From positions 1-40,537 of the forward strand of contig JAZSMJ010000036.1 of the NCBI GenBank assembly GCA_045535815.1: a DNA stretch of 40,537 nucleotides, written 5' to 3'. The DNA comes from JAZSMJ01 sp045535815 (GTDB taxonomy: Bacteria; Bacillota; Clostridia; Oscillospirales; CAG-272). The notes beneath the pieces were generated by a model. It was not told the DNA's origin and made no database searches. It saw nothing but the letters and a program-made list of their open reading frames with translations. Below are positions 24,378 to 32,860 of the stretch, one piece after another; positions within the stretch are counted from its first letter, which is position 1, and each line of letters begins with the position of its first letter. The translations under genes were made by a program, and so were the position numbers.

Positions 24378-26060
24378 TCAGTCTTTTTTCTTTTTGGGTA
24401 ACACGGCTGCGGCAACTATACCTACCGCAGCGACCGCTATTACGGCCACGCCGATTATTATGAGATGTTCGTTATTTCCCTTTTCTTTCATTGCCAATAC
24501 CGTTTGACTTACGTCACCGCAAACGGCACAGACAGCCTCTGCAAGCCCAGTTTCATCGGTTTTCGGGCGCTTGACCGTCTTACTTTCTCCGAAGGTGTGC
24601 CCCTTGGGCTCTATATTCACGGCGTCTATATTCTGGCACACTGCGCAAACTCTTTTTTGCACGCCCACTTCATCACAGGTAGCGTCAATTTCTACCGACC
24701 AGGGACCGTACACGTGTCCCATAACGTCAAGCACTCTCGTTTCAGTGTTACCGCAGAGAGTACAAATACGCTCCTCCTCACCTGTTGACACGCAGGTGGG
24801 CGCCTGGGTCTGAGACCACTGCGAATAGCTGTGATCTGTCACATCCAGTTTCTCGGTGATTACCGCCGAGCAAACCAGGCAGACCGATTGCTTTTCTCCA
24901 CTGCTTGAGCAGGTGGCTTCTTTTGTAACAACGGCTTTGTCAAGCGTATGCTCATCACCGCCGAAGCATACGTTATAATCCCACGACGCATCGGTAAGCT
25001 TCTCGTTATGCAGACCTATTTCTATTTTTTCCTTGTCAGCCCTGCTTCCCGAGAAAAAAACGTGCTTGATAGCATTGCAATCGTAAAAAGCATCATCCTC
25101 TATTTTTAAAATGCTGTTGGGAATGGAAACGCTGCTTAAGGACCAATTCCAGGAAAAAGCATTGTTGCCGATATGTGTAACCCCTTCGGGCAGCTCTAAA
25201 TTTATAAGCTTATTTGTCATACCAAACGCACTGTCAGCTATAACCTTCGTGCCTTTCCTTACCGTGCAGGAGGTCATATCAGTATCGTTTACTCCAATAA
25301 GATGATTGCCAAGATAAATGCATCCGTCCACAATATTATCCTTGTTATAATAGGGCTTGGACGCAAAAAACGCACCGGAGCCTATTTCAGTAATACCGTC
25401 GTGAAGGGTTATTTCTCTAAGATAATTCGAATATTCAAACGCACCGTCAGCTATTTCCTTTACACTTCTCGGAACGGTATATTCCGTTCCTCTCTTGTCC
25501 GCAGGGTATCTGTAGAGCACAGACATATCCTTTGAAAACAGCACACCGTCAACGGAAACAAACGAAGTATTACCCTTTTCAACTAATATATTATTAAGGA
25601 AATGGCACTGGGAGAACGGGGTTCTTCCAATATATGTAACAGAAGCAGGAATAGTAAATTCCACAAGGCTTGCACAGCCCTGAAAGGCATTGTAATCAAT
25701 AGTAGTAACTCCGCTTGGGAGATTCACCTCAAAAAGCGCTTGGCAATTGGCAAATGCATAGCCCTCTATTACCTTCAGTGTGCTCGGCAGAGTAACCTTC
25801 TCCAAGGTTTTGCAATTATTAAAGGCACAGATACCTACTGACGTGACGCCTTCATTTATTATGACCTCGGTAACCGCATCTCCCCACGGCTTATCGTCGG
25901 GTATATATGGCATAGCTCCGTTTCCGCTGATTGTTAAAACGGTTCCGTCAAGAGACCACTCGCAATTCTCAAGAGTTCCGCTCGATGCGGCATTCACCGA
26001 AAAAGAACCGACCGTAAGCAAGCAGACCGCTATACACAAAAAAACAAAAAGCTTTCTCAT
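24378..26060 (-). CDS. BspA-type leucine-rich-repeat surface protein with Cys-rich repeats and C-terminal anchor
   Basis: A 560-residue secreted protein. It has a signal peptide (MRKLFVFLCIAVCLLTVGSF to about residue 26), a BspA-like leucine-rich region (about 30-370) with units such as VTLPSTLKVIEGYAFANCQA and FTIPASVTYIGRTPFSQC, then four Cys-rich units of about 35-45 residues each holding a CxxC (CLVC, CTLC, CAVC, CAVC) with a nearby histidine (DHSYSQW, GHVYGPW, GHTFGES). A C-terminal membrane helix and KKKKD tail anchor it. The Cys units are common in surface proteins of Clostridia and could bind metal or form disulfides; this is not shown. It likely binds host or microbial surfaces. A perfect consensus promoter precedes it. 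Confidence 0.88.
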   Translation of the reverse strand: MRKLFVFLCIAVCLLTVGSFSVNAASSGTLENCEWSLDGTVLTISGNGAMPYIPDDKPWGDAVTEVIINEGVTSVGICAFNNCKTLEKVTLPSTLKVIEGYAFANCQALFEVNLPSGVTTIDYNAFQGCASLVEFTIPASVTYIGRTPFSQCHFLNNILVEKGNTSFVSVDGVLFSKDMSVLYRYPADKRGTEYTVPRSVKEIADGAFEYSNYLREITLHDGITEIGSGAFFASKPYYNKDNIVDGCIYLGNHLIGVNDTDMTSCTVRKGTKVIADSAFGMTNKLINLELPEGVTHIGNNAFSWNWSLSSVSIPNSILKIEDDAFYDCNAIKHVFFSGSRADKEKIEIGLHNEKLTDASWDYNVCFGGDEHTLDKAVVTKEATCSSSGEKQSVCLVCSAVITEKLDVTDHSYSQWSQTQAPTCVSTGEEERICTLCGNTETRVLDVMGHVYGPWSVEIDATCDEVGVQKRVCAVCQNIDAVNIEPKGHTFGESKTVKRPKTDETGLAEAVCAVCGDVSQTVLAMKEKGNNEHLIIIGVAVIAVAAVGIVAAAVLPKKKKD

Positions 26061-26109
26061 AAAAATACCTCTCTTAGCTTTATAAAAATATCGACTGAAG
26101 TTAATTTAA

Positions 26110-26138
26110 ATTATATCACACTGAGGGTGCACTGTCAA
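26110..26138 (-). promoter_or_regulatory. Perfect consensus sigma-A promoter of the surface-protein gene
   Basis: Minus-strand TTGACA (26138-26133), exactly 17 bases, TATAAT (26115-26110). It is the strongest protein-gene promoter in the window by match to consensus. Confidence 0.92.
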
Positions 26139-26175
26139 TCTTTAGCACGGCGATGCGTAAGCCTCGCCCCACGAC

Positions 26176-26203
26176 AAAAAGAGAAGAGGGAAACCCTCTT
26201 CTC
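26176..26203 (-). terminator. Terminator downstream of the Rieske oxidoreductase gene
   Basis: GAGAAGAGGG pairs with CCCTCTTCTC around a 3-base loop, followed on the minus strand by TTTTT. It lies 126 bases beyond the stop codon, which leaves a long structured 3' end. Confidence 0.85.
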
Positions 26204-26263
26204 GTGCGAAGCACATATCGAGTTCGTATGGATATATTGAGCACGAAGTGTATATCGATCGTA

Positions 26264-26321
26264 AGCTCTCACTGCGTGAGAGCTGCGAATATCGCTGCAT
26301 TGTGTCCGAAAGGACACAATG
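26264..26321. repeat. Two tight hairpins in the 3' region of the Rieske oxidoreductase gene
   Basis: AGCTCTCA/TGAGAGCT (26264-26284) and CATTGTGTCC/GGACACAATG with a GAAA loop (26298-26321) stand in a row with the terminator hairpin. Between them, 26205-26260 holds ATATCGA / TATATTGA / TATATCGA variants spaced by GCACGAAGTG-like strings, resembling the ATATCGA-containing repeat at 1-240. Confidence 0.7.
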
Positions 26322-26328
26322 CCAAACC

Positions 26329-27636
26329 CTATCTTCTTTTATCATCGGTGGCAGGATTGTCAATAAGCTGACCATCTTCGGTAAACCGAGAGCCGTGGCA
26401 GGGGCAATCCCACGAATGCTCGTGCGGATTATATTTAAGTGCGCACCCCAGGTGCGGACAGCGTGGTACCGTCGGTGTTGCCAGCCCGATAAGCGACTCT
26501 GCCGCATTTATTGCAAGCTGCAAATGCCATACACTTCTGCCTGGCGAGAAGATCCTTTGGTAATCGTTTTTCCTTCCCTGAATCATATCCGTCAAAAGAG
26601 ATGCCGCCGTCATTGCGCAACTCATACCCCATTTGTTGAATCCCGTTGCAACGTATAAATTATCTGTTGCCTCGGAATATTTTCCGATGTAGGGCATACC
26701 GTCAAGAGTCATGCAATCCTGCGTAGCCCACCGTGCAACCTCCCTTGCACTCCCGTAATACCGTTTTGAAAAGCCCTCAAGATCTGCCCAGCCTCTTCCC
26801 TGCTTGCCCGTTCTGTGACCGCCCGAGCCGATAATCAAAATATCGTTATAGCTGCGAAAGGAGATACCGCCCGTGTCCTCACAAACGTACATGCCGTCTA
26901 CGGCAGGCGCATTTTCCAAAGCCATAACGTACGAGCGGTGCTGATAGAGCTTCAAAAAGTATCCGCCGTGCTTATTCAGAATAGGAAAATGCGTTGCCAC
27001 TATCATCTTGTCATAAGAGATTTTCCCACGATCTGTCACGGCTATACGAGGACCTATCTCCAGAACCTTTGTGTTTTCGTAAACGGTAAGCTCCTTTGCC
27101 AGAGCAAATAAAAATTCAAGCGGATGAAACTGCGCCTGCCCCTCTATCCCAACAGCACTCGCAACCGAAAACGGAAGCGACAGCTTACTTGTGACTGTGC
27201 ACGGGCATCCGATCTTATCAAGTGCGGCTGCCTCCGCCTCGATCTTACTGCCAGCCTTCAGCGAATAAACGTAAGACGGGCGCTCCTCATATCCGCACGG
27301 AATATTATTGCAAAGCGCACGGTATTTATCAATCGCCTCCCTTTGCGACTGATAATACAGCCTCGCAGTATCAAGACCGTATCGGCGGATTATTTTATCA
27401 TAGATCAAGCCGTGCTGCAAAGTGATCTTTGCGGTAGTGTTTTTGGTTATTCCGTTGCATATCCGTGTAGCCTCAACAAGAACGGCACTCACGCCTGCGC
27501 ACTTGAGCATATAGGCGCACAAAATCCCCGTAATGCCTCCGCCAACGATAAGCACGTCGGCTTTTATATCGCCCTCAAGCGAATCAAAATTCAGCCTTTC
27601 AGATGTTTTTGTCCATATCGAATTATTGTTTTGCAT
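26329..27636 (-). CDS. DadA-like FAD oxidoreductase with C-terminal Rieske domain
   Basis: A 435-residue fusion. The N-terminal D-amino-acid-oxidase-type FAD domain has ADVLIVGGGITGILCAYML and LVEATRICNGITKNTTAK. Near residues 385-415 a Rieske [2Fe-2S] motif stands out: CPHLGCALKYNP then WDCPCHGSRF, giving the Cys-x-His and Cys-x-x-His ligand pairs. Similar proteins occur in Bacilli and Clostridia; the substrate is unknown. The frame is open to 27693, but ATG 27636 has GGAG seven bases ahead and the promoter -35 lies at 27688-27693, so the shorter form is right. It is a single gene, with a terminator at 26176-26203. Confidence 0.88.
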   Translation of the reverse strand: MQNNNSIWTKTSERLNFDSLEGDIKADVLIVGGGITGILCAYMLKCAGVSAVLVEATRICNGITKNTTAKITLQHGLIYDKIIRRYGLDTARLYYQSQREAIDKYRALCNNIPCGYEERPSYVYSLKAGSKIEAEAAALDKIGCPCTVTSKLSLPFSVASAVGIEGQAQFHPLEFLFALAKELTVYENTKVLEIGPRIAVTDRGKISYDKMIVATHFPILNKHGGYFLKLYQHRSYVMALENAPAVDGMYVCEDTGGISFRSYNDILIIGSGGHRTGKQGRGWADLEGFSKRYYGSAREVARWATQDCMTLDGMPYIGKYSEATDNLYVATGFNKWGMSCAMTAASLLTDMIQGRKNDYQRIFSPGRSVWHLQLAINAAESLIGLATPTVPRCPHLGCALKYNPHEHSWDCPCHGSRFTEDGQLIDNPATDDKRR

Positions 27637-27663
27637 CCCGATCTCCAATTTGACGTGTAATTT

Positions 27664-27693
27664 AATATAATTTAGTATTTGCGTTTTTCTCAA
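27664..27693 (-). promoter_or_regulatory. Promoter of the Rieske oxidoreductase gene
   Basis: Minus-strand TTGAGA (27693-27688), 18-base spacer, TATATT (27669-27664). Confidence 0.6.
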
Positions 27694-27715
27694 GTATAAT
27701 CGCCCGAATCGGCAT

Positions 27716-27746
27716 AAAAAAAGACAGAGCTGACTCTGTCTTTTTT
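27716..27746. terminator. Bidirectional terminator
   Basis: GACAGAG CTGA CTCTGTC (27723-27740) is flanked by seven A and six T. It insulates the Rieske oxidoreductase gene from the hdeD side; no gene between it and 27962 explains it. Confidence 0.85.
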
Positions 27747-27780
27747 ATCTTATTCCGCAAACAACTCATCATTTTATTGT

Positions 27781-27880
27781 AGGGGACGTTTGCACAAGGG
27801 AGTCATACGGCGGAAGCTCGCCGCCGCCCTGCGCACTATGTTCGCACCGCACCCGTAGGGGTGGATTCCATATCCGCCCG
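27781..27880. repeat. Dispersed hairpin repeats, copy near 27.8 kb
   Basis: GGCGG..CCGCC (27809-27828) and CCGTAGG GGTGGAT/ATCCGCCC (27853-27880) occur in the same order as at 19998-20076, with the shared string TTCGCACC..CCCGTAGG between them. I see no gene in 27694-28018. Confidence 0.7.
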
Positions 27881-27961
27881 AGGATGTTAGCACAAATCAT
27901 TATCTCTGACCGTATGGACGCACCGTCCTTGACGGCACGAGCCTTTCTTATATTTACGCAT

Positions 27962-28005
27962 ATAATAAAAAGCCGCAGGTGAATCGTGTTTCATCTGCGG
28001 CTTTT
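27962..28005 (-). terminator. Terminator of the HdeD-family gene
   Basis: On the minus strand AAAAGCCGCAG pairs with CTGCGGCTTTT, with further pairing toward the loop, followed by TTTTTATT. It lies 14 bases beyond the stop codon. Confidence 0.88.
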
Positions 28006-28018
28006 GAATTACTCTTTT

Positions 28019-28624
28019 TTATTCTTCCTCTTCTTCCTTATCCTCGTATTCGAGCACGCCGAGCTCACGGCGCACGTCCTTTACTGCGTGCGAGATGTAC
28101 AAAACGGTAGCAACGTCCGAGAGGCTATCGAGTATGAGGAATACACCCGTGAACACCACCAAAACCGATGCCGTCGCAAACGGATTGAGCACCACTATCA
28201 CCCCGACTATTATCATTACAGCCGATGCTGCGAGCACACCCCACCAAAGCTGCGCTCTTATTCTGAACAGATCGAAGGCATACTGCAGCTTGAGTATTCC
28301 GTCAAGCACGATAAGTATTCCGAACACTAAAGTTATCATTCCAGAAAGGACTGACGGCTTTATGACCACTATAAGCCCAGCCGCAAACAGCGCAATTCCC
28401 TGCGCAAGTCCGAGCGAGCCGAAAATATCCGCAGTTTCTCTGAAATATCCGACTATGCTCATAACGCCGAGCAGGCAGAGCGCAATGCCCACGATATAGC
28501 ATATTATGTTGACCGACGTCTGCGGAAAGACTATCAGCAAAAGCCCCGATAGAAACATTCCTGCCGACATTATAAGAATATAGTTTTTAAAATTTCTGAC
28601 CGTTTTTTTGATATCCTTTTTCAC
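28019..28624 (-). CDS. HdeD/DUF308 family membrane protein
   Basis: A 201-residue protein with about six membrane helices, starting near YILIMSAGMFLSGLLLIVF and continuing with the small, glycine-rich helices typical of DUF308/HdeD, then an acidic tail ending in five glutamates. In enteric bacteria HdeD belongs to an acid-resistance locus; for clostridial members no function is established. The start is GTG 28624, with GGAGGG seven bases before it. Only 15 bases separate it from the stop of a truncated IS5-type transposase, so its transcription may now come from the remnant. Confidence 0.85.
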   Translation of the reverse strand: MKKDIKKTVRNFKNYILIMSAGMFLSGLLLIVFPQTSVNIICYIVGIALCLLGVMSIVGYFRETADIFGSLGLAQGIALFAAGLIVVIKPSVLSGMITLVFGILIVLDGILKLQYAFDLFRIRAQLWWGVLAASAVMIIVGVIVVLNPFATASVLVVFTGVFLILDSLSDVATVLYISHAVKDVRRELGVLEYEDKEEEEE

Positions 28625-28639
28625 AATCGTACCCTCCGT

Positions 28640-29188
28640 TTATTTACCGTCACTGCTCTCATCGGGAGCAAAATCGCATTTTTCACCCTTATACCAGGTC
28701 TTTGATCTGCTCTTTTTAGTGCCCTTCGAGGGACCCGGCACAGAGACGATGCAGGCATCGATAATGCTTCCCGACTGAAGCACCCTGCCCCTCTCACGCA
28801 TAAACCTTGTCAGCGACTCAAAAATAAGATCACGGATGCCGTGCTTTTCAAGCAGATGCCTGAAATTAAGCAGAGTCGTAGAATCGGGCACCTGCTCGTT
28901 CATAAAGTTGAGCCCCATAAACTTTCTCATGGAATAGCTGTCGTTTATGGCGTCCACTATCATCTTGTCCGACAGATTGAACCACATCTGCAGAAGGTAC
29001 ATACGAAGCATCTTTTCAATGCCTATCGGAGGCCTTCCTCTTCTTCCGCTCGGATAATACGGCTTGATCTCCTCGACCCACTTATCCCAGGGGATGATCT
29101 CCTGCATTATATCGAGAAATTCTTCCCTTTTGGTCTTCTTCTTTCGGTTACCGTATTCGATATCGGTAAAGCTCTGTTGGTCTTTCAT
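28640..29188 (-). pseudogene. IS5-family transposase, N-terminal remnant
   Basis: A 182-residue frame matches the first half of IS5-type DDE transposases: the N-terminal DNA-binding region (YYPSGRRGRPPIGIEKMLRMYL, WFNLSDKMIVDAINDSYSMRKFMG, VPDSTTLLNFRHLLEKH) and the first catalytic aspartate in GSIIDACIVSVPGPSKGTKK. Complete relatives have about 320-370 residues with two more catalytic residues; here the frame ends after KGEKCDFAPDESSDGK. The element is dead unless complemented. ATG 29188 follows GGGGTG; a GTG at 29197 is in frame. No clear terminal inverted repeats were found, so the borders are unknown. Confidence 0.8.
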
Positions 29189-29267
29189 GCTGTTCACCCC
29201 GCTATATAAAGTTCAGTGTGACATTATCCGCTATAATTTTACCATATTCTTCAGGTTTCGTCAACAA

Positions 29268-32200
29268 TCAATCTATCTCGACGCTATCGCCAAGAGCAAA
29301 CGAATAGATAAGCGTTTTCGATACCGATCTTCCGCTCAGCCTCTCAAGAGCATCTCTGTAGTACGAGAGCTGAGTTCTGTGGCGATCGGCAAGCTCCTTC
29401 TTAACCTCCAAAGGTCGCTCTTTTATATCTTCATAGGAAAAGCTGTCTGTCTTATAATCAACGAGAGTATAGCTTCCGTCCCCGTTTTCAAAGAAGCAGT
29501 CGATAATACCCTGAACGAGTATCTCCTCACCGCTTACAATATCACGGGTTTCCTCGCTTTCGGTGAAATTCTCGGCTTTTACCGTTATGTTGAACCGCTT
29601 TTCTCTTACAAGTACTTCTGACTTACGCATCTCCTTATAAAGAGCGCTGTCAAAGAACGCACTCAGATGACGGGTGTTTATCCTCTGCGCCATCTCAGCC
29701 GTTATAAAGCCAAGCGAAACAAGTCTTGCGATCTCAGCGGCAATGCCGTTCCTTTCGACGAAATCAAAATCGCAGAACTGCATAAATACGTGGGTTGCAA
29801 TACCCCTCTCCGCTCCGCTTACCGTTATATTTTCCTCGAGGAAGAGCGGTCTTATCCTCGGCTCTCTCACAAGCTGATCTCCGTCGTCGCTCTCGTCCAG
29901 TATGCCCGGATAAAGCTTTGACACCGTCAGCTTTGACGGTAGTTGTGCAAGATGCTTTTGCGGATATTCAAAGGCAAATCTTCCGCTGAACAGCGAATAA
30001 TACTCATCCGCCGTCATACCGCCAAGGTTTACCATATCTCTGACCTCAATATCCTCCTGCTCCTTCACCTCGGCAGTATCAATATCCTCCGATCGCAGCT
30101 CCTGGGCAGTCTCAACGGTGCAGTATTCGGATATATCGTCGTCTGCGCCGTACAGCGCAGTCAGTATCCATTCGATAAAGCTCTTGCAGGAGATGAGGGT
30201 ATGGCGGTCAGCCATTTTTGCGTTATCCCTGCATTGAGATATGAGCGAGGCGGTATCCTTGGTCGATGCGGTCACGATCAGCTTTTCTTTTGCTCTCGTA
30301 AGCGCAACGTAGAGCACTCGCATCTCTTCCTCTATACTGCTCTCGATAAGATCAAGGCCTGCTGCACGGCGAAGCGGCGTATCGTATCGCAGCGGCAGAT
30401 CTGAGCTTTTGAGAGCTATACCAATACCGCACTCACGCCCGATAATAAGCTTTTCTTTAAGTTCTTCCTTATTAAAGCTTCCGCCTGCTCTGCACAAAAA
30501 GCATACAGGGAACTCAAGACCCTTTGAGTGATGCACCGATATTATGCTGACCGCATCCTTGCCCTCGGACGTAGCTTCTCCGCCATTCTCGCCTGCCGCC
30601 TTCTCGTCAATATACTGCAGGAAATTATAAAGCCCGAAGTATGAGCTTGACGAAAAGCTGCGTGCCATATTGTAAAATGTAATGAGGTTTCTTCTGACTC
30701 TTTCCGCATCGCCTGCGTTGTCAGCGCTCTCGCCACCGGGAGCTACCGCAAGCATGGAAAGATCCTCGTAGATATATCTTATCAGAAGCTCGGCGCTCTT
30801 TTTTGCCGCCTCTCTTCTGTATAGGTCTAATTTGCAAAGGAAGGCAGCGCATTTTTCGCCAATTGCGCTATCCTCACGGGAGGCGAGCTTTACCGACTCG
30901 TAAAGTGAGCTCTCCCTCTCAAACGAGCGGATATATATAAGCTCGTCAAGCGTAAATGCAAAGAAGGGGCTCTTCATCATTCCGGCAAGATAAACGTCAC
31001 GCATCGGGTTGTCAACCGAATTGAGAATGCACATTACCAGCAGTATCTCAGGGCGCTCGAAAAATTCCTCGCCGGCATTAGTAGCCGTCGGTATGCCTCG
31101 CTCTCTTAAAACACGATCGAATATCTTGATGGTCTCCTTCTTGCGCAAAATCACCGCCATGTCGCCAAAGCCGTATCCCTCACGGCGAAGCTCAAGCATA
31201 CGCTGAGCGATATATTCCGCCTCCGCTACGGCGTCGTTATCGTGCTCGGTATTGATCAAAACGACCTGCGCAGGCGATTCGGTATGCCCATCATCCAATT
31301 TGGCATATCTGAGATCGTCGCTCTCACGGCTGTAGCTTAGTCCCCTTGAGCCATTCAGAAACAGCTTTGAGCAGACCGTATTCATAAACTTGATTATCAG
31401 CGAGTCGCATCTGAAGTTGTCCGACAGAAAGATGGTATTCCCCATATCGTCGGAGCCTTCGCCGTATTTGGCAAGAGTATCTCTGTAGCCGTTAAAAACC
31501 TCCGGCTGAGCGCCTCTGAATGCGTATATGCTCTGCTTTATATCACCGACCATAATGCGATTGTTGGTAGCAATAGCAGAAAAGATGGCATCCTGAAGCT
31601 TGTTCACGTCCTGATACTCGTCTATATATATCTCGTCAAGCTCAAGAGCGCACTCTCTTGCAATATCGGTGGGATGACCGTCCCGAACCAGAAGAGCATA
31701 CGCCATGCGCTCAAGATCGTTGTAGTCGACAAGCGATCTTTTTCTCTTTTCCTCAAGCAGTCTCTCCTCATAAAGAGTGAGAAAACGGCAGACGTGCTCG
31801 CTTATATAGGCGGTATCCTCTATTATCCTCTCAAGCTCGTCATCCTTGCATCCGAAGAAGATAGGTGCGGCTTTTTTCAGAAGAGCATCACGTATATCGT
31901 CCCTCATCGAGCAATGGTAGATGCTCTCCTCGGTCTTGTTTTCAGCTTTAACGCCGCCGAGCTTGCTCTTCTTGAATGAGAGTACAGCATCCGAAAATTC
32001 AGCGTATCCAACGCCTTTTTTCAGCATATCCGAAAGGCTGCGTATATATTCAAGCTCAGACGCAAAGCCGGGAAGATACTTCTTTGAAAACTCATCGTCA
32101 CGCTCAAAATATCCGATAGCGGCTCCGTATACAACCTCTGCATGGCTGAGCAGATCCTGCATATACTCTTTTATCACTCTGCCGTAGGAGGTATCGAAAA

Positions 32201-32837
32201 AGCTTTCCTTGCCTGCGCTCCTTAATTCGTCTGCGCAGTTCATAAAATACCCCACGCCCTCGGGATAGGAGATCACCCTTTTGTACATATTCAAAAACGT
32301 CTTTGCAAGGGTATCGTCTCTGTCAGAGGATAAAAGATTTCTCACAAGTGCCGAAAAATCTACCCCCGCACGCTTTGCGTTTTTCTCATCGTACAGCTCG
32401 TCTATCAGAGAATCCATAACCGTAGTGCTCATAATAAGCGCCTCGGCATCGTCGGCAATACGCACCCCGGGAGAAAGCCCTAAAGAGTTGAAATTATCCT
32501 TTATAAGACTGAAGCAGAAGCTGTGTATGGTGGATATTCTCGCACTGCCCAGCTTGACCAGCTGATGCGCAAGTCGCATATCCGAGGGATCTGAGGCAAG
32601 AGCCTCGCTGAGTGCCGCCGATATTCGCTCCTTAAGCTCAGACGCCGCCGCCCTGGTAAACGTAACGACAAGCATTCTCGATATATCGGCAGGATTTTCG
32701 GGATCGGTCAGCCTTGATATTATCCTCTGAGTCAAAACTGCGGTCTTACCCGAGCCTGCTGCAGCAGACACCAAAAGCGTTCTGCCCCGAAGATCGATAG
32801 CAGTCCTTTGGTCCGTAGTCCATCTTTTTTCTCCCAT
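29268..32837 (-). CDS. addA: ATP-dependent helicase/nuclease subunit A
   Basis: Motor and nuclease subunit of AddAB, which resects double-strand breaks and loads RecA at recombination hotspots. At 1,189 residues it is close to the Bacillus length. Visible are Walker A SAAAGSGKT (about 24-32), Walker B region IYIDEYQDVN, motif VI VALTRAKEKL, and a C-terminal RecB-type nuclease with GIIDCFFENGDGSYTLVDYKT. The open frame runs to ATG 32858, but AAAGGAG lies inside that stretch, seven bases before ATG 32837, which is the likelier start. It follows addB by 23 bases. Confidence 0.96.
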   Translation of the reverse strand: MGEKRWTTDQRTAIDLRGRTLLVSAAAGSGKTAVLTQRIISRLTDPENPADISRMLVVTFTRAAASELKERISAALSEALASDPSDMRLAHQLVKLGSARISTIHSFCFSLIKDNFNSLGLSPGVRIADDAEALIMSTTVMDSLIDELYDEKNAKRAGVDFSALVRNLLSSDRDDTLAKTFLNMYKRVISYPEGVGYFMNCADELRSAGKESFFDTSYGRVIKEYMQDLLSHAEVVYGAAIGYFERDDEFSKKYLPGFASELEYIRSLSDMLKKGVGYAEFSDAVLSFKKSKLGGVKAENKTEESIYHCSMRDDIRDALLKKAAPIFFGCKDDELERIIEDTAYISEHVCRFLTLYEERLLEEKRKRSLVDYNDLERMAYALLVRDGHPTDIARECALELDEIYIDEYQDVNKLQDAIFSAIATNNRIMVGDIKQSIYAFRGAQPEVFNGYRDTLAKYGEGSDDMGNTIFLSDNFRCDSLIIKFMNTVCSKLFLNGSRGLSYSRESDDLRYAKLDDGHTESPAQVVLINTEHDNDAVAEAEYIAQRMLELRREGYGFGDMAVILRKKETIKIFDRVLRERGIPTATNAGEEFFERPEILLVMCILNSVDNPMRDVYLAGMMKSPFFAFTLDELIYIRSFERESSLYESVKLASREDSAIGEKCAAFLCKLDLYRREAAKKSAELLIRYIYEDLSMLAVAPGGESADNAGDAERVRRNLITFYNMARSFSSSSYFGLYNFLQYIDEKAAGENGGEATSEGKDAVSIISVHHSKGLEFPVCFLCRAGGSFNKEELKEKLIIGRECGIGIALKSSDLPLRYDTPLRRAAGLDLIESSIEEEMRVLYVALTRAKEKLIVTASTKDTASLISQCRDNAKMADRHTLISCKSFIEWILTALYGADDDISEYCTVETAQELRSEDIDTAEVKEQEDIEVRDMVNLGGMTADEYYSLFSGRFAFEYPQKHLAQLPSKLTVSKLYPGILDESDDGDQLVREPRIRPLFLEENITVSGAERGIATHVFMQFCDFDFVERNGIAAEIARLVSLGFITAEMAQRINTRHLSAFFDSALYKEMRKSEVLVREKRFNITVKAENFTESEETRDIVSGEEILVQGIIDCFFENGDGSYTLVDYKTDSFSYEDIKERPLEVKKELADRHRTQLSYYRDALERLSGRSVSKTLIYSFALGDSVEID

Positions 32838-32860
32838 TTCGGCTCTCCTTTCAATCAAAA